Positions 1-8,467 of a stretch of DNA of 64,000 nt are shown in pieces (the first letter of the stretch is position 1; each line of letters begins with the position of its first letter). A program made the translations under genes and the position numbers. Where the stretch lies: contig NZ_AUCR01000011.1 of assembly GCF_000429865.1 (NCBI RefSeq), positions 124,001-188,000 of the forward strand, given 5' to 3'. Origin of the DNA: Cucumibacter marinus DSM 18995. GTDB taxonomy: Bacteria; Pseudomonadota; Alphaproteobacteria; Rhizobiales; Devosiaceae. Under the pieces are notes generated by a model that saw nothing but the letters and a program-made list of their open reading frames with translations, was not told where the DNA came from and ran no database searches.

Positions 1-352
1 CGGCACCGCCCATACCGCCGCCACTGCCGCCGCCACTGCCGCCGCTATTGCCGCCGCCACTGGCACCGGTGTTGCTGCGGCCAGCGCCGCCGCCATTGTT
101 GCCGCCGCCAATCCGCGTCGAGGCTGTGCTGCCGGTCGAGCTGGATGTGGCCGGGCTCTGGCGCTCAGCGGCCTTGCGCTTGGCGCCGGCCATGGTGTTG
201 GAGCGGCCCGGCTCCCCGGTCTTGGGGGCGTCGGCGGGCTTGTCGCTCGATTTGGCGGTCATATCCAGGGTCGGCGGTTTGACGGCACCGGATTTGCCCG
301 CTTGTTGAGCTTTGCCGGTCTGCTTGTCGTCAGGCTGCTTGTTGTCGGCCAT
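1..352 (-). CDS. Mic60/mitofilin-like protein (COG4223 type), N-terminal part only
   Basis: A minus-strand frame opens with ATG at 352, preceded by an AGAGGA ribosome site, and runs off the left edge without a stop, giving about 117 residues. They are hydrophilic and low-complexity: a Lys/Gln/Pro/Ala-rich start (MADNKQPDDKQ) followed by a Gly/Ser/Asn-rich tract (GGGNSGGSGGGSGGG) that would be a disordered segment. The gene lies directly downstream of hemC-hemD on the same strand. In alphaproteobacteria that position is usually held by the COG4223 relative of mitochondrial Mic60, an inner-membrane protein with a disordered N-terminus, one membrane helix, a coiled coil and a mitofilin domain. 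None of the diagnostic domains is inside the window, so the name rests on position and N-terminal composition. Confidence 0.55.
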   Translation of the reverse strand, partial: MADNKQPDDKQTGKAQQAGKSGAVKPPTLDMTAKSSDKPADAPKTGEPGRSNTMAGAKRKAAERQSPATSSSTGSTASTRIGGGNNGGGAGRSNTGASGGGNSGGSGGGSGGGMGGA

Positions 353-445
353 GCTGATGTCCTCTTTCTGCCGCCGCCCGCAAAGCGTGTGTCCACCGCC
401 AGACCCGGAAGCGTGATCAGGCAGGGCGCATCACCCTGACCGCCA

Positions 446-1168
446 TCATGACCCGATTTGCTGGTTTTCCAAAGCGTTGACGAGGGCCAGCATGCCGGTT
501 TCGTTCGGGGCCGTGCTGGCATAACACCGTTTTTGCCCGCGTGCCGTCAATGCCTCGGCGGTCACGGCGGAGATACACAGGCAGGTGAGGTCCCGTACCC
601 GCAGATCGGCCAGCGCGTCGCCCAGCGCCTCTGCCGTGCGACGAGAATAAACCAGCGCGGCATCGATCGAGCCGGCCCCGAGCGCGATTTCGGCATTGGG
701 GGTGAGCCGGTTCATCCGGCGCATTTCGTAGACCGGCAGAGCGGTGACCTTGTGCCCGGCGGGTGCCAGCAGCCCGGCAATGTCGGCGGCCGGTTCGGCG
801 GCGCAGGGGTAAAACAGGCGCCGGCCCGGCGTCTTGCGCAACATGGCGGCGAGCGCATCGGCATCGCCGCCGGCACTGTCGACACGGGTGGCGCCGAGGG
901 CAATGGCCGTGTCGGCGGTGGCGTCCCCCACCGCATGCAGGGGCAGGTTGCGCCATTCCTCCCAGACCGGATCAAGGGCGAAAGCGCGCAGCGCGTTGGC
1001 ACTTGTCACCACCAGGCCGTCAAAGCTCTCGGGGGCAGGCAGTACGGGCTCCAGCGGCACATAGCGCAGCATGGGCGAGACGATCGCCTTGTGGCCCATG
1101 GCCTCAAGCCGGGCGGCGGTCTTCTCGGCGCCGGGGCTTGGCCGTGTGATCAGAAGCCTCAGCTTCAT
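446..1168 (-). CDS. hemD: Uroporphyrinogen-III synthase
   Basis: This 240-residue protein cyclises hydroxymethylbilane to uroporphyrinogen III in tetrapyrrole synthesis in the cytoplasm. The N-terminus MKLRLLITRPSPGAEKTA and the segment DGLVVTSANALRAF are typical of HemD, a family of low sequence conservation. The length fits the family. It starts three bases after the hemC stop on the same strand, so the two are an operon and probably translationally linked. The downstream Mic60-like gene is likely in the same transcript. Confidence 0.92.
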   Translation of the reverse strand: MKLRLLITRPSPGAEKTAARLEAMGHKAIVSPMLRYVPLEPVLPAPESFDGLVVTSANALRAFALDPVWEEWRNLPLHAVGDATADTAIALGATRVDSAGGDADALAAMLRKTPGRRLFYPCAAEPAADIAGLLAPAGHKVTALPVYEMRRMNRLTPNAEIALGAGSIDAALVYSRRTAEALGDALADLRVRDLTCLCISAVTAEALTARGQKRCYASTAPNETGMLALVNALENQQIGS

Positions 1169-1171
1169 GGT

Positions 1172-2125
1172 TCATCCCCGCAGATCGAGGGCGTCGAAAA
1201 AGGCCTGGCCCGCCAGTTTGCGCAATTGCCGGGCGACGTCGGCGCCGATCCCGGCAGCATCTTCGGCGGGGCCGCTTGTCAGCGCACGGAACCGCTCGGC
1301 CCCGTCAAGGCTCAGGATCTCGCCGATTAGGGTCAGTTCGCCCCCCTCACGCTTGGTCAGCGCGCCGATCGGGGTCCGGCAGGAGCCGTCGAGCCCGGCG
1401 AGAAACGCGCGTTCGGCGGTCACTGCCTGATGCGTCTGGTGATCGTTGAGCGGGCCGATCAGATCGGCAAGCCGGGTGTCACCTTCGCGGATTTCTAGGC
1501 CGATGGCGCCTTGGGCCGGAGCCGGCAGAAAGCGTTCGGGATCAAGGATCTCGGTGGCGCTGCGCTCCATGCCCAAGCGCTTGAGTCCGGCCAGCGCCAA
1601 CAGGGTCGCATCGGCGACCCCGTCATCGAGCTTTTTCATGCGGGTGGCGACATTGCCGCGAAATTCGATGCGATTGAGGTCGGGCCGTTCGCGCAGCAAT
1701 TGTGCGGCGCGGCGGATCGAGGAGGTGCCGAGCACCGCGCCCTCGCGCAAATCGTCGAAACGGATACCGCCCCGGCTCATCAACGCATCGCGGATGTCCT
1801 CGCGCGGCAAAAAAACATCCATCTTGAGCCCTTGAGGCAGGGATGTGGCCATGTCCTTTGTCGAATGCACACCGAGATCGATCTCGCCGGAAATCAGCCG
1901 ATCCTCGATTTCCTTGGAAAACTGGCCTTTGCCGCCAATCTCGGAGAGCGGGGCGTTGCTCGATTGGGAGCGGTCGCCACCGGTCGAGATCACCTTGATG
2001 GCGATCTCATCGGGCTCCATGCCGTGGGCTTGTGCAATCAGATCGCGGGTCATCTCCGCTTGCCGGAGCGCCAGGGGCGAACCGCGTGTGCCGATGGTGA
2101 GAACTGGGGGAGGCGAAGCTGGCAT
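1172..2125 (-). CDS. hemC: Porphobilinogen deaminase (hydroxymethylbilane synthase)
   Basis: The 317-residue enzyme polymerises four porphobilinogens into hydroxymethylbilane. The N-terminus has the family signature [15 protein letters not shown], followed by [14 protein letters not shown]. The [12 protein letters not shown] segment contains the Cys that carries the dipyrromethane cofactor. The frame stays open far upstream, across tsaD on the other strand. I chose the ATG at 2125 because the family match starts there; an in-frame ATG at 2173 is possible but would leave only 12 bases before the divergent tsaD start. It is the first gene of hemC-hemD-Mic60-like and shares a roughly 60-base promoter region with tsaD. 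Confidence 0.96.
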   Translation of the reverse strand: MPASPPPVLTIGTRGSPLALRQAEMTRDLIAQAHGMEPDEIAIKVISTGGDRSQSSNAPLSEIGGKGQFSKEIEDRLISGEIDLGVHSTKDMATSLPQGLKMDVFLPREDIRDALMSRGGIRFDDLREGAVLGTSSIRRAAQLLRERPDLNRIEFRGNVATRMKKLDDGVADATLLALAGLKRLGMERSATEILDPERFLPAPAQGAIGLEIREGDTRLADLIGPLNDHQTHQAVTAERAFLAGLDGSCRTPIGALTKREGGELTLIGEILSLDGAERFRALTSGPAEDAAGIGADVARQLRKLAGQAFFDALDLRG

Positions 2126-2185
2126 AGGGCGAATTTGTGCTATAGGGGCATGGTTTGTCAGTGTCGAGGCCATAGACCCTATCGC

Positions 2186-3289
2186 ATGAGCGAGCAAGCG
2201 CAGAGCCGGAACGAGAGCTTGATTCTCGGGCTTGAAACCAGTTGCGACGAAACCGCCGCGGCGCTTGTCCTGAGGGACAGTGCCGGGCGCGGGCAAATCG
2301 TCTCCAATGTCGTGCGCTCGCAATTCGACGAGCACGCGGAATTCGGCGGCGTGGTGCCCGAGATCGCGGCGCGCGCCCATGTGCAATGGCTCGACCGGAT
2401 CATCGCCCGCGCGATGCGCGAAGGGGATGCAAGGCTTTCCGATATCGATGCCATCGCGGCAACAGCCGGGCCCGGGCTGATCGGGGGCGTACTGGTGGGA
2501 CTGACAAGCGCCAAGGCGATGGCGGCAGCGCTCGATAAGCCGCTGATCGCTATCAATCATCTCGAAGCCCACGCGCTGACCCCGCGGCTGACCGACGGGG
2601 TCGACTTTCCCTATCTGTTGCTGCTGGTTTCGGGCGGTCACAGCCAGCTCGTCCTGGTGCGCGGGGTGGGCGACTATGAGCGCTGGGGCACCACGATCGA
2701 TGATGCGCTGGGGGAAGCCTTCGACAAGACCGCCAAGCTGCTTGACCTGGGTTATCCGGGCGGACCAAAGGTTGAGGAGGCGGCCAGGACCGGCGATGCC
2801 AAACGGTTCGCCTTTCCGCGGCCTCTCCTTAAACAGGATCGGCTCGATTTCTCCTTTTCCGGGCTCAAGACCGCGGTCCGGCTGGCCGCCGAAGAGCTGG
2901 CGCCGGTCAGCGACACCGACATCGCCGATATCTGCGCCGGGTTTCAGGCGGCAGTTTCCGAGATCGTGGCAGCCCGGTCGTCCGATGCTCTTGACCGGTT
3001 TGCCGCGCTTTATCCCGGCATAGCGCCCGTATTGGTGGTCGCCGGGGGCGTGGCGGCCAACAAGGCGATTGCCTCGGCCCTCGAACGGGCTGTTGCCCGG
3101 CACGGGGCCAAACTGGTCGTGCCGCCGCCGGCGCTGTGTACTGATAATGGCGTCATGGTCGCCTGGGCCGGGGCGGAACGTTTCGCGCTCGGGGCACGGG
3201 ACGGTTCCGACTTCGTGGCGCAGGCGCGCTGGCCGCTCGATACGCTGGGACCGGTCGGAGATCAGAATGGCGAGGGGGCGAAGCCGTGA
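2186..3289 (+). CDS. tsaD: tRNA N6-adenosine threonylcarbamoyltransferase TsaD
   Basis: TsaD (formerly Gcp) transfers the threonylcarbamoyl group to A37 of ANN-decoding tRNAs, working with TsaB and TsaE. The 367-residue protein begins near [14 protein letters not shown], the ASKHA nucleotide-binding start, and contains the metal-binding NHLEAHAL (HxxxH) and the [12 protein letters not shown] phosphate loop. The C-terminal [12 protein letters not shown] and [13 protein letters not shown] segments are also diagnostic. The ATG at 2186 is used because the family alignment begins just after it. The stop overlaps the GTG start of gpsA by four bases, so the pair is translationally coupled. Confidence 0.97.
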   Translation: MSEQAQSRNESLILGLETSCDETAAALVLRDSAGRGQIVSNVVRSQFDEHAEFGGVVPEIAARAHVQWLDRIIARAMREGDARLSDIDAIAATAGPGLIGGVLVGLTSAKAMAAALDKPLIAINHLEAHALTPRLTDGVDFPYLLLLVSGGHSQLVLVRGVGDYERWGTTIDDALGEAFDKTAKLLDLGYPGGPKVEEAARTGDAKRFAFPRPLLKQDRLDFSFSGLKTAVRLAAEELAPVSDTDIADICAGFQAAVSEIVAARSSDALDRFAALYPGIAPVLVVAGGVAANKAIASALERAVARHGAKLVVPPPALCTDNGVMVAWAGAERFALGARDGSDFVAQARWPLDTLGPVGDQNGEGAKP

Positions 3290-4290
3290 CCGCAAAGGCA
3301 AAGGTTTATGTTGTGGGCGCGGGCGCCTGGGGCACGGCACTGGCGCAGGCGGCTGCCCTTGGCGGGTGCGATGTCACTCTGTGCGGGCGCAACCCGGCGG
3401 TGATTTCCGCGGTCAATGACGAGCGCCGCAATCCATTCTACATTTCCGATGCACCGATCGCTGAAGGCGTGTCTGCGCAGATCGGCACCGGGGGGCTCGG
3501 CGCTGCCGATTTCGTTCTGCTGGTTGTGCCGGCGCAGGAAAGCCGCAACGCGCTCGGCGAAATCTCGCCCCAGGCGCTGGCGGGCATGCCGGTGGTACTG
3601 TGCGCCAAGGGCCTCGAAAAAGGCACCATGTTGCGACCGTCCCAGGTCCTGCAGGCCGCTGCGCCCCAGGCCAACCCGCTGGTCCTGTCCGGCCCGAGTT
3701 TTGCCTCCGAGGTCGCGCGCGGCAAGCCCACCGCCGTCACCATTGCCGGGGAAGACGAAGCGCTGACCGAGCTGATTGCCCATCACCTTGCCGGGCCGAC
3801 CTTCCGGCTCTATGCGGCGGGCGACATGACCGGGGTCGAACTGGCCGGGGCCCTCAAGAATGTCTATGCGATCGCTTGCGGGGCGGTGCAGGGCGCCGAT
3901 CTGGGCCTTTCCGCGCGCTCCTCGGTGCTGGCGCGAGCCTTTGCCGAGATGAGCCGGCTGGTCGCCGAAGTCGGGGGCAAACCGCAGACCCTGACCGGGC
4001 TTGCGGGGCTCGGCGACCTGACGCTGAGCTGCACCTCCCGGGAATCGCGCAATTTCGATTTCGGCTGGCGGCTCGGGGCGGGGCAGACCCTTGCCGAGTT
4101 GACCGGGGAAGGCGCCAAGCTTGCCGAGGGGCGGCATTCGGCGCCGGTGGCCAAGGCACTGGCGAACGAGGCGGGTGTCGACGTGCCCATTATCGATGCG
4201 GTCAACGCGCTGATCGAGGGACATAGCGATATTGCCGGGCTTGTTGAAATGCTGATGACGCGGCCCTTGAAACGCGATGTGGAAATCTGA
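3286..4290 (+). CDS. gpsA: Glycerol-3-phosphate dehydrogenase [NAD(P)+]
   Basis: The 334-residue enzyme reduces dihydroxyacetone phosphate to sn-glycerol-3-phosphate for phospholipid synthesis. The Rossmann loop [13 protein letters not shown] is at residues 8-20. [12 protein letters not shown] carries the catalytic Lys, and [19 protein letters not shown] is the C-terminal substrate-binding signature. It starts with GTG inside the tsaD stop (GTGA overlap), which fixes the start. The tsaD-gpsA pairing is frequent in the Hyphomicrobiales. Confidence 0.97.
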   Translation: MTAKAKVYVVGAGAWGTALAQAAALGGCDVTLCGRNPAVISAVNDERRNPFYISDAPIAEGVSAQIGTGGLGAADFVLLVVPAQESRNALGEISPQALAGMPVVLCAKGLEKGTMLRPSQVLQAAAPQANPLVLSGPSFASEVARGKPTAVTIAGEDEALTELIAHHLAGPTFRLYAAGDMTGVELAGALKNVYAIACGAVQGADLGLSARSSVLARAFAEMSRLVAEVGGKPQTLTGLAGLGDLTLSCTSRESRNFDFGWRLGAGQTLAELTGEGAKLAEGRHSAPVAKALANEAGVDVPIIDAVNALIEGHSDIAGLVEMLMTRPLKRDVEI

Positions 4291-4328
4291 GCCGCCGAGG
4301 CGGCCAAACAAACCAAGAAGGGAAGAGC

Positions 4329-4745
4329 ATGGCCTATTGGCTGTTCAAGACCGAGCCGGGCACCTGGGGCTGGGACGATCAGATCAACAAGGGGGCGCCC
4401 GAGGAATGGGACGGGGTGCGCAATTACGGGGCCCGGCTGCATATGCGGCAGATGAAGGTGGGTGACCTCGGCTTCTTCTATCACTCGGTGAATGAAAAGC
4501 GGATCGTGGGGATCGTCCGGGTCGCGGCCGAGGCACATCCGGATTCGACCACCGATGACCCGCGCTGGGAATGCGTTGATGTCGAGGCGGTGAAGCCGTT
4601 CGAACGGCCGGTGACGCTTGATGAAATCAAGGCCAATCCCAAGCTCAAGGACATGGTGCTGGTCAATAATTCGCGGCTTTCGGTGCAGCCGGTGACCGAC
4701 GAGGAATGGAAGATCATCTGCGAGATGGGTGGCACGAAGGTCTAG
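4329..4745 (+). CDS. EVE domain protein
   Basis: The 138-residue protein is a single EVE domain, related to PUA/YTH folds that bind modified bases in RNA or DNA. The N-terminus MAYWLFKTEPGTWGWD and the GVRNYGARLHMRQMKVGD segment are classic for the family. An AAGGGAAGAG ribosome site precedes the ATG. It lies 38 bases after gpsA, and EVE genes commonly sit in this tsaD-gpsA neighbourhood in alphaproteobacteria. The ligand and role are not established from sequence. Confidence 0.92.
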   Translation: MAYWLFKTEPGTWGWDDQINKGAPEEWDGVRNYGARLHMRQMKVGDLGFFYHSVNEKRIVGIVRVAAEAHPDSTTDDPRWECVDVEAVKPFERPVTLDEIKANPKLKDMVLVNNSRLSVQPVTDEEWKIICEMGGTKV

Positions 4746-4815
4746 AGACCACGCCGCTGTGAAAATCCGGTCCGGGGCGATGTGCCGGGGACCGGTTATC
4801 AGGGGAGGACTATCA

Positions 4816-5250
4816 ATGGACCATTTGAGCGTGAACTGGCTGGCGGTGCTGATCGCCACGGTTGCGAGCATGGCGCTCGGGGCGATCTGGTACATGGCGC
4901 TGGGCAAGCATTGGATGGCTGCAATCGGCAAGACCCGCGAGCAGATCGCCGAGGGCGGGCAAGCGACGCCCTTCATCTTTGCCGGGGTGTGCCAGCTCAT
5001 CATGGCCTACTTCATTGCGCTGGTAACCCCGGCGCTGATGAATGGTGAAGTGACCGCCTATACCGGCTTCCTGGTCGGGGTACATATGTGGTTCGGCTTC
5101 ATCCTGATGGCGATGATCATCAATCACCGCTACCAGGGCGCCCGCTGGTCATTGACCGTGATCGATGGCGGCTACCTGCTTGGTGTCACCGTCGTGCAGG
5201 GCATCATCATCGGGCTGTTCGGGCCAATGGCTGCTGCGGCAGGCGCCTGA
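4816..5250 (+). CDS. DUF1761 family membrane protein
   Basis: The predicted 144-residue protein has four hydrophobic segments, near residues 5-28, 49-72, 80-100 and 115-140. The pattern AVLIATVASMALGAIWYMALG at the N-terminus and the HMWFGFILMAMIINHRYQ segment match DUF1761, integral membrane proteins of unknown function. The frame stays open 29 codons upstream, but the ATG at 4816 follows a strong AGGGGAGGA ribosome site, so the shorter form is preferred. It is the last gene of the tsaD-gpsA-EVE run. Confidence 0.8.
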   Translation: MDHLSVNWLAVLIATVASMALGAIWYMALGKHWMAAIGKTREQIAEGGQATPFIFAGVCQLIMAYFIALVTPALMNGEVTAYTGFLVGVHMWFGFILMAMIINHRYQGARWSLTVIDGGYLLGVTVVQGIIIGLFGPMAAAAGA

Positions 5251-5264
5251 GTCCAGCGTTTTTA

Positions 5265-5346
5265 GACGTGGGCGCTGCCGCGCCACTTTGTTTGGCGTGG
5301 ATGCTGCCGCACCACTTTGTTTGGCGTGGGCGCTTTGGCGCCACTT
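5265..5346. repeat. 29-bp tandem repeat, about 2.8 copies
   Basis: Three head-to-tail units begin at 5265, 5294 and 5323. Each opens with G[AG]CGTGG and contains GCTGCCGC or a variant, then CCACTTTG. The unit of 29 bases is not a multiple of three and no reading frame uses it. It fills the gap between the DUF1761 gene and the end of the convergent SDHAF4-like gene. Confidence 0.8.
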
Positions 5347-5390
5347 GATGTCCGGGAGCCGGTGTTCAACTGGCTTCCGGTTAATACTTC

Positions 5391-5648
5391 TCAGAAGTCG
5401 CTGGCAATGCCGTCCTTTTCCCAATCGCCGAAGCGGATGGGTTCAGGGCCTTTGCGGCCATTGATCTCCCTGGGCAAGGCCGGCGCCGTATCGTCGTTCT
5501 TTCGACGCGCCTCGGCCTCGGCCTTGGCGCGGGCCGCAATTTCAGGATCGGGGCGTTTTTCGCCGGCGCGATAGGTGCGGCGGGCCTGCGCCCCGGTCAT
5601 TTCTGTCATCTTGTCGTCGGTCATCGAACCCATCGCAGGTTGAGGCAT
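5391..5648 (-). CDS. DUF1674 / SDHAF4-like succinate dehydrogenase assembly factor
   Basis: The product is up to 85 residues and ends in GPEPIRFGDWEKDGIASDF. This is the conserved C-terminal motif of DUF1674, the family of mitochondrial SDHAF4/Sdh8, a chaperone of the flavinated SdhA subunit before SdhB docking. The middle is charged and Ala/Lys/Arg-rich, with no membrane segment. Several in-frame Met codons near the N-terminus (5633, 5624) make the exact start uncertain. It is not linked to the sdh operon, which lies about 36 kb away in this window. Confidence 0.8.
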   Translation of the reverse strand: MPQPAMGSMTDDKMTEMTGAQARRTYRAGEKRPDPEIAARAKAEAEARRKNDDTAPALPREINGRKGPEPIRFGDWEKDGIASDF

Positions 5649-5812
5649 TCAGTTTCGGCAGCGCCGCCGCGATGCCGGCTTCACCTTGCCGTGTGCGGCG
5701 GCGGGCGCTCTTGCCGGGTGAGCGGGGAAACCCCATCTTTACCGCGCACGCAATCGTAGACCAGTTCGGCGTCCGACGGAATCGCTGAACGAATCTGACT
5801 TCTGACTTGATC

Positions 5813-5856
5813 GCGTTTCCGGACGGTGAACCGGCATCCACTTCACCTGGAAACGC
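5813..5856. repeat. Imperfect palindromic intergenic element
   Basis: Arms GCGTTTCC (5813-5820) and GGAAACGC (5849-5856) flank internal GGTGAA/TTCACC repeats, giving a cruciform of about 44 bases. The element ends 33 bases before the htpX start. Its form is that of the short dispersed palindromes common between genes in the Hyphomicrobiales. A role as an htpX regulatory site cannot be excluded. Confidence 0.55.
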
Positions 5857-5889
5857 TCAATAGGCCGAAAGGAGCCCGGGACAACCACC

Positions 5890-6891
5890 ATGGTCAATGC
5901 AATGCGCACCACCTTTCTTCTGGCTGCCCTGACGGGGCTGTTCATGGCCATTGGATTTGCGGTGGCGGGCACCGGCGGTATGCTGCTGGCGCTCGCGATA
6001 GCGCTCGTCATGAATCTGTTCGCCTACTGGAATTCGGACAAGCTGGTCTTGCGCATGCAGCATGCCATGCCGATCCCGCGCGAACGGGCGCCCGAACTTT
6101 ATGACATGGTGGCCGATCTTTCAGACCGGGCCGGCATTCCGATGCCACGGGTCTATGTGATCAACTCCAAACAACCCAATGCCTTCGCCACCGGGCGAAA
6201 CCCGGACAATGCCGCGGTCGCGGTCTCTTCGGGGCTTTTGCAGCATCTCAGCTATGAGGAAGTGGCGGCAGTCGTTGCCCATGAGCTCGCCCATATCCGC
6301 AGTCGCGACACACTCACCATGACGATCACGGCAACGCTGGCCGGCGCGATCTCGATGCTGGCCCAGTTCGGGCTGTTTTTCGGCGCGCGCAACTCGAACT
6401 CGCCCTTCGGACCGCTGGGCGGGTTGTTGATGATCATTATTGCGCCGATCGCAGCGATCATGGTGCAAATGGCCGTCAGCCGGACGCGCGAATACGAAGC
6501 CGACAAGGATGGCGCCGAGATCTGCGGCGATCCGATGGCGCTCGCCTCGGCGCTTCACAAGATCTCGCAACTGGCGAAAAACTTCGAAAACCCCTGGGCG
6601 CGCCGCCAGCCTGCCATGGCGCATTTGTTCATCATCAATCCGCTGGCCGGGCGACGCATGGACAACCTGTTCTCCACCCACCCGGATGTGCGCAACCGGA
6701 TCGAGGCCCTCAAGGAGTTGGCGCGGCAAACGGGCCGCCAGCCGATCCAGCGCGCCGCGCAGCGTGACATTCCGGTCAGGGCTGCCCCCCGGCGCGTCGG
6801 CCGCGGGTCCGCCTGGCGCATTCCCGATGCCGATCCGCATGGTTCGGCCGCGCGTCGCGCACCGCCCCGGAATGCCGGGCCGTGGGGCTAG
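5890..6891 (+). CDS. htpX: Zinc metalloprotease HtpX
   Basis: HtpX is an inner-membrane M48-family protease that degrades misfolded membrane proteins with FtsH. Two membrane helices occupy residues 5-46. The catalytic zinc motif HELAH is near residue 134, two further hydrophobic segments follow, and [11 protein letters not shown] supplies the downstream Glu ligand. The last 65 or so residues are a basic, Arg/Pro/Ala-rich tail not required by the family. An AAAGGAG site precedes the ATG at 5890; an internal Met at 5902 is an alternative start. The stop codon is already part of a 16-bp tandem repeat. Confidence 0.96.
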   Translation: MVNAMRTTFLLAALTGLFMAIGFAVAGTGGMLLALAIALVMNLFAYWNSDKLVLRMQHAMPIPRERAPELYDMVADLSDRAGIPMPRVYVINSKQPNAFATGRNPDNAAVAVSSGLLQHLSYEEVAAVVAHELAHIRSRDTLTMTITATLAGAISMLAQFGLFFGARNSNSPFGPLGGLLMIIIAPIAAIMVQMAVSRTREYEADKDGAEICGDPMALASALHKISQLAKNFENPWARRQPAMAHLFIINPLAGRRMDNLFSTHPDVRNRIEALKELARQTGRQPIQRAAQRDIPVRAAPRRVGRGSAWRIPDADPHGSAARRAPPRNAGPWG

Positions 6892-6950
6892 AGGTTCTTG
6901 GTGCTAGAGGTTCTTGGGGTTGGAGGTTCCTGGGGGTAGAGATTCCTGGG
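6887..6950. repeat. 16-bp tandem repeat, four copies
   Basis: Four units start at 6887, 6903, 6919 and 6935, each close to GCTAGAGGTTCTTGGG. The first two differ only at their last base; the third and fourth carry substitutions. The array begins inside the last codons of htpX, so the htpX stop codon TAG is the CTAG of the first unit. Confidence 0.85.
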
Positions 6951-7031
6951 GCTGAGTAAAGCGGAGGCCGGTTGCCCTTTGGCGCCCGATCGCCCATACC
7001 CGGCAACTGAACCATCAACGGACGGGCCTTC

Positions 7032-8375
7032 GTGCCGGACAAATCCCAGAAAAACCAGCCGGACGGACAGCGTGACCTGAAGGGTTTTGCGATTCGCCAC
7101 GCCGCGGCGCAGCGCCTCAATGCTGTATTGGCCGGTGATGCTTTCGAGCCGTTCGGACCCGGCGATTTCGTCGAAGGCCGCGACAGGGCCCTTGCCAACC
7201 GGCTCGTGACCCTTGCGCTTCGCCACCATGGCCAGCTCGATGCGCTGTTTGCCGAGCGGCTCCAGAAGGGCTGGCCGAAAAGGTCCGGCCTGTTCGAGGC
7301 GGCGCTGCGCATCGGGGCGGCGCAATTGCTGTTTCTGCCTGGGCAGGGGGATCATAGCGCCGTTCATCTCAGCGTCGAGATCGTCAAGGCGGACAAGCGG
7401 GCACGGCCTTTTGCCAAGCTTGCCAATGCCGTCCTTCGGGGCATTGGACGTGAGCGGCCTGCCGTTCCCGAGACACCGGAAGCACTTTTGCCCCCGGTGC
7501 TTCTCAAGCGCTGGCGCAAGGCCTATGGCGTTGAAGTGCTCAATGGCATTGCGCAGGCGCTTGTCGATGGTCCGGCACTCGATCTGACCCTCAGGCAAGA
7601 TGATCCCGACCTGATCGAAGCGCTTGGTGCTGCGCGGGTTCTCGGCGACACGGTGCGAATCACGCATCGTGATCGTGCGGTATCGGACCTGCCCGGCTAT
7701 GAAGAAGGCGCGTTCTGGGTGCAGGACATGGCCGCCGCGCTACCGGCCCGCCTGCTGGGCGCGGGGCCGGGCGATCACGCGATTGATCTCTGCGCCGCGC
7801 CGGGTGGCAAGACCGCACAGCTGGCCAAGGCCGGGGCCAGGGTGACCGCGCTCGATCTCGATGAAGCCCGGCTCGAACGGCTGGCCGGCAATCTCGCCCG
7901 TCTGCGCTGTGAGGCGGAACTGGCGACCGGGGATGCGCGCTCTTTCGGCGAAGACGGGGCCTATTCGCATGTGCTGCTTGATGCACCCTGCAGTGCCACG
8001 GGCACCTTGCGCCGTCATCCGGAAGTGATCTGGCATCGTGAGGCTGCCGATTTCCGCGAAAGGGCGCGCCTGCAGGCGGCCATGCTCGACAATGCCGCGC
8101 GGATAACCGCGCCTGGCGGCACGCTGGTCTATTGCACCTGTTCGCTCGAGCCGGAAGAAGGCGAAGACCAGGCCAAGGCTTTTCTCGCCCGCCACGCGGG
8201 GTTCCGCCTCAAGCCGGTCGAAGCGGACGAAATGGCGGGATGGACAGCGCCGATAACACAATTGGGCCATGTGCGGACCGTACCCGGCATGCCGGTACCA
8301 ACACCCGATTCGCTGACCGGCGTTTCGGGCACCATGGACGGGTTTTTCATTGCACGGTTCACCCGCGACCTTTAA
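7032..8375 (+). CDS. rsmB: 16S rRNA m5C methyltransferase, RsmB/NOL1/NOP2/Sun family
   Basis: The 447-residue protein has an N-terminal NusB-like helical domain (roughly 15-145) and a C-terminal SAM-dependent methyltransferase. The SAM loop is DLCAAPGGKTAQLA. The two catalytic cysteines of RNA m5C enzymes are in LDAPCSATGTLRRHP and VYCTCSLEPEEGE. RsmB methylates C967 of 16S rRNA (E. coli numbering). The start is a GTG at 7032. It is followed by the heparinase-like gene and purH, an order typical of the Hyphomicrobiales. Confidence 0.93.
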   Translation: MPDKSQKNQPDGQRDLKGFAIRHAAAQRLNAVLAGDAFEPFGPGDFVEGRDRALANRLVTLALRHHGQLDALFAERLQKGWPKRSGLFEAALRIGAAQLLFLPGQGDHSAVHLSVEIVKADKRARPFAKLANAVLRGIGRERPAVPETPEALLPPVLLKRWRKAYGVEVLNGIAQALVDGPALDLTLRQDDPDLIEALGAARVLGDTVRITHRDRAVSDLPGYEEGAFWVQDMAAALPARLLGAGPGDHAIDLCAAPGGKTAQLAKAGARVTALDLDEARLERLAGNLARLRCEAELATGDARSFGEDGAYSHVLLDAPCSATGTLRRHPEVIWHREAADFRERARLQAAMLDNAARITAPGGTLVYCTCSLEPEEGEDQAKAFLARHAGFRLKPVEADEMAGWTAPITQLGHVRTVPGMPVPTPDSLTGVSGTMDGFFIARFTRDL

Positions 8376-8467
8376 GCGGCGGTGGATGGCCGGGCGGCGG
8401 CGATTCCTTTTTTGCCGATAGGGTGCAAGACTGACCGTTCGGGGCTCAGGAAAGGGCGGACTGCGTT

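Noticed and set aside
2126-3340. N-terminal extension of hemC to a 722-residue protein
   Set aside because: The extra residues are antisense to tsaD and match nothing; HemC homology starts at 2125.
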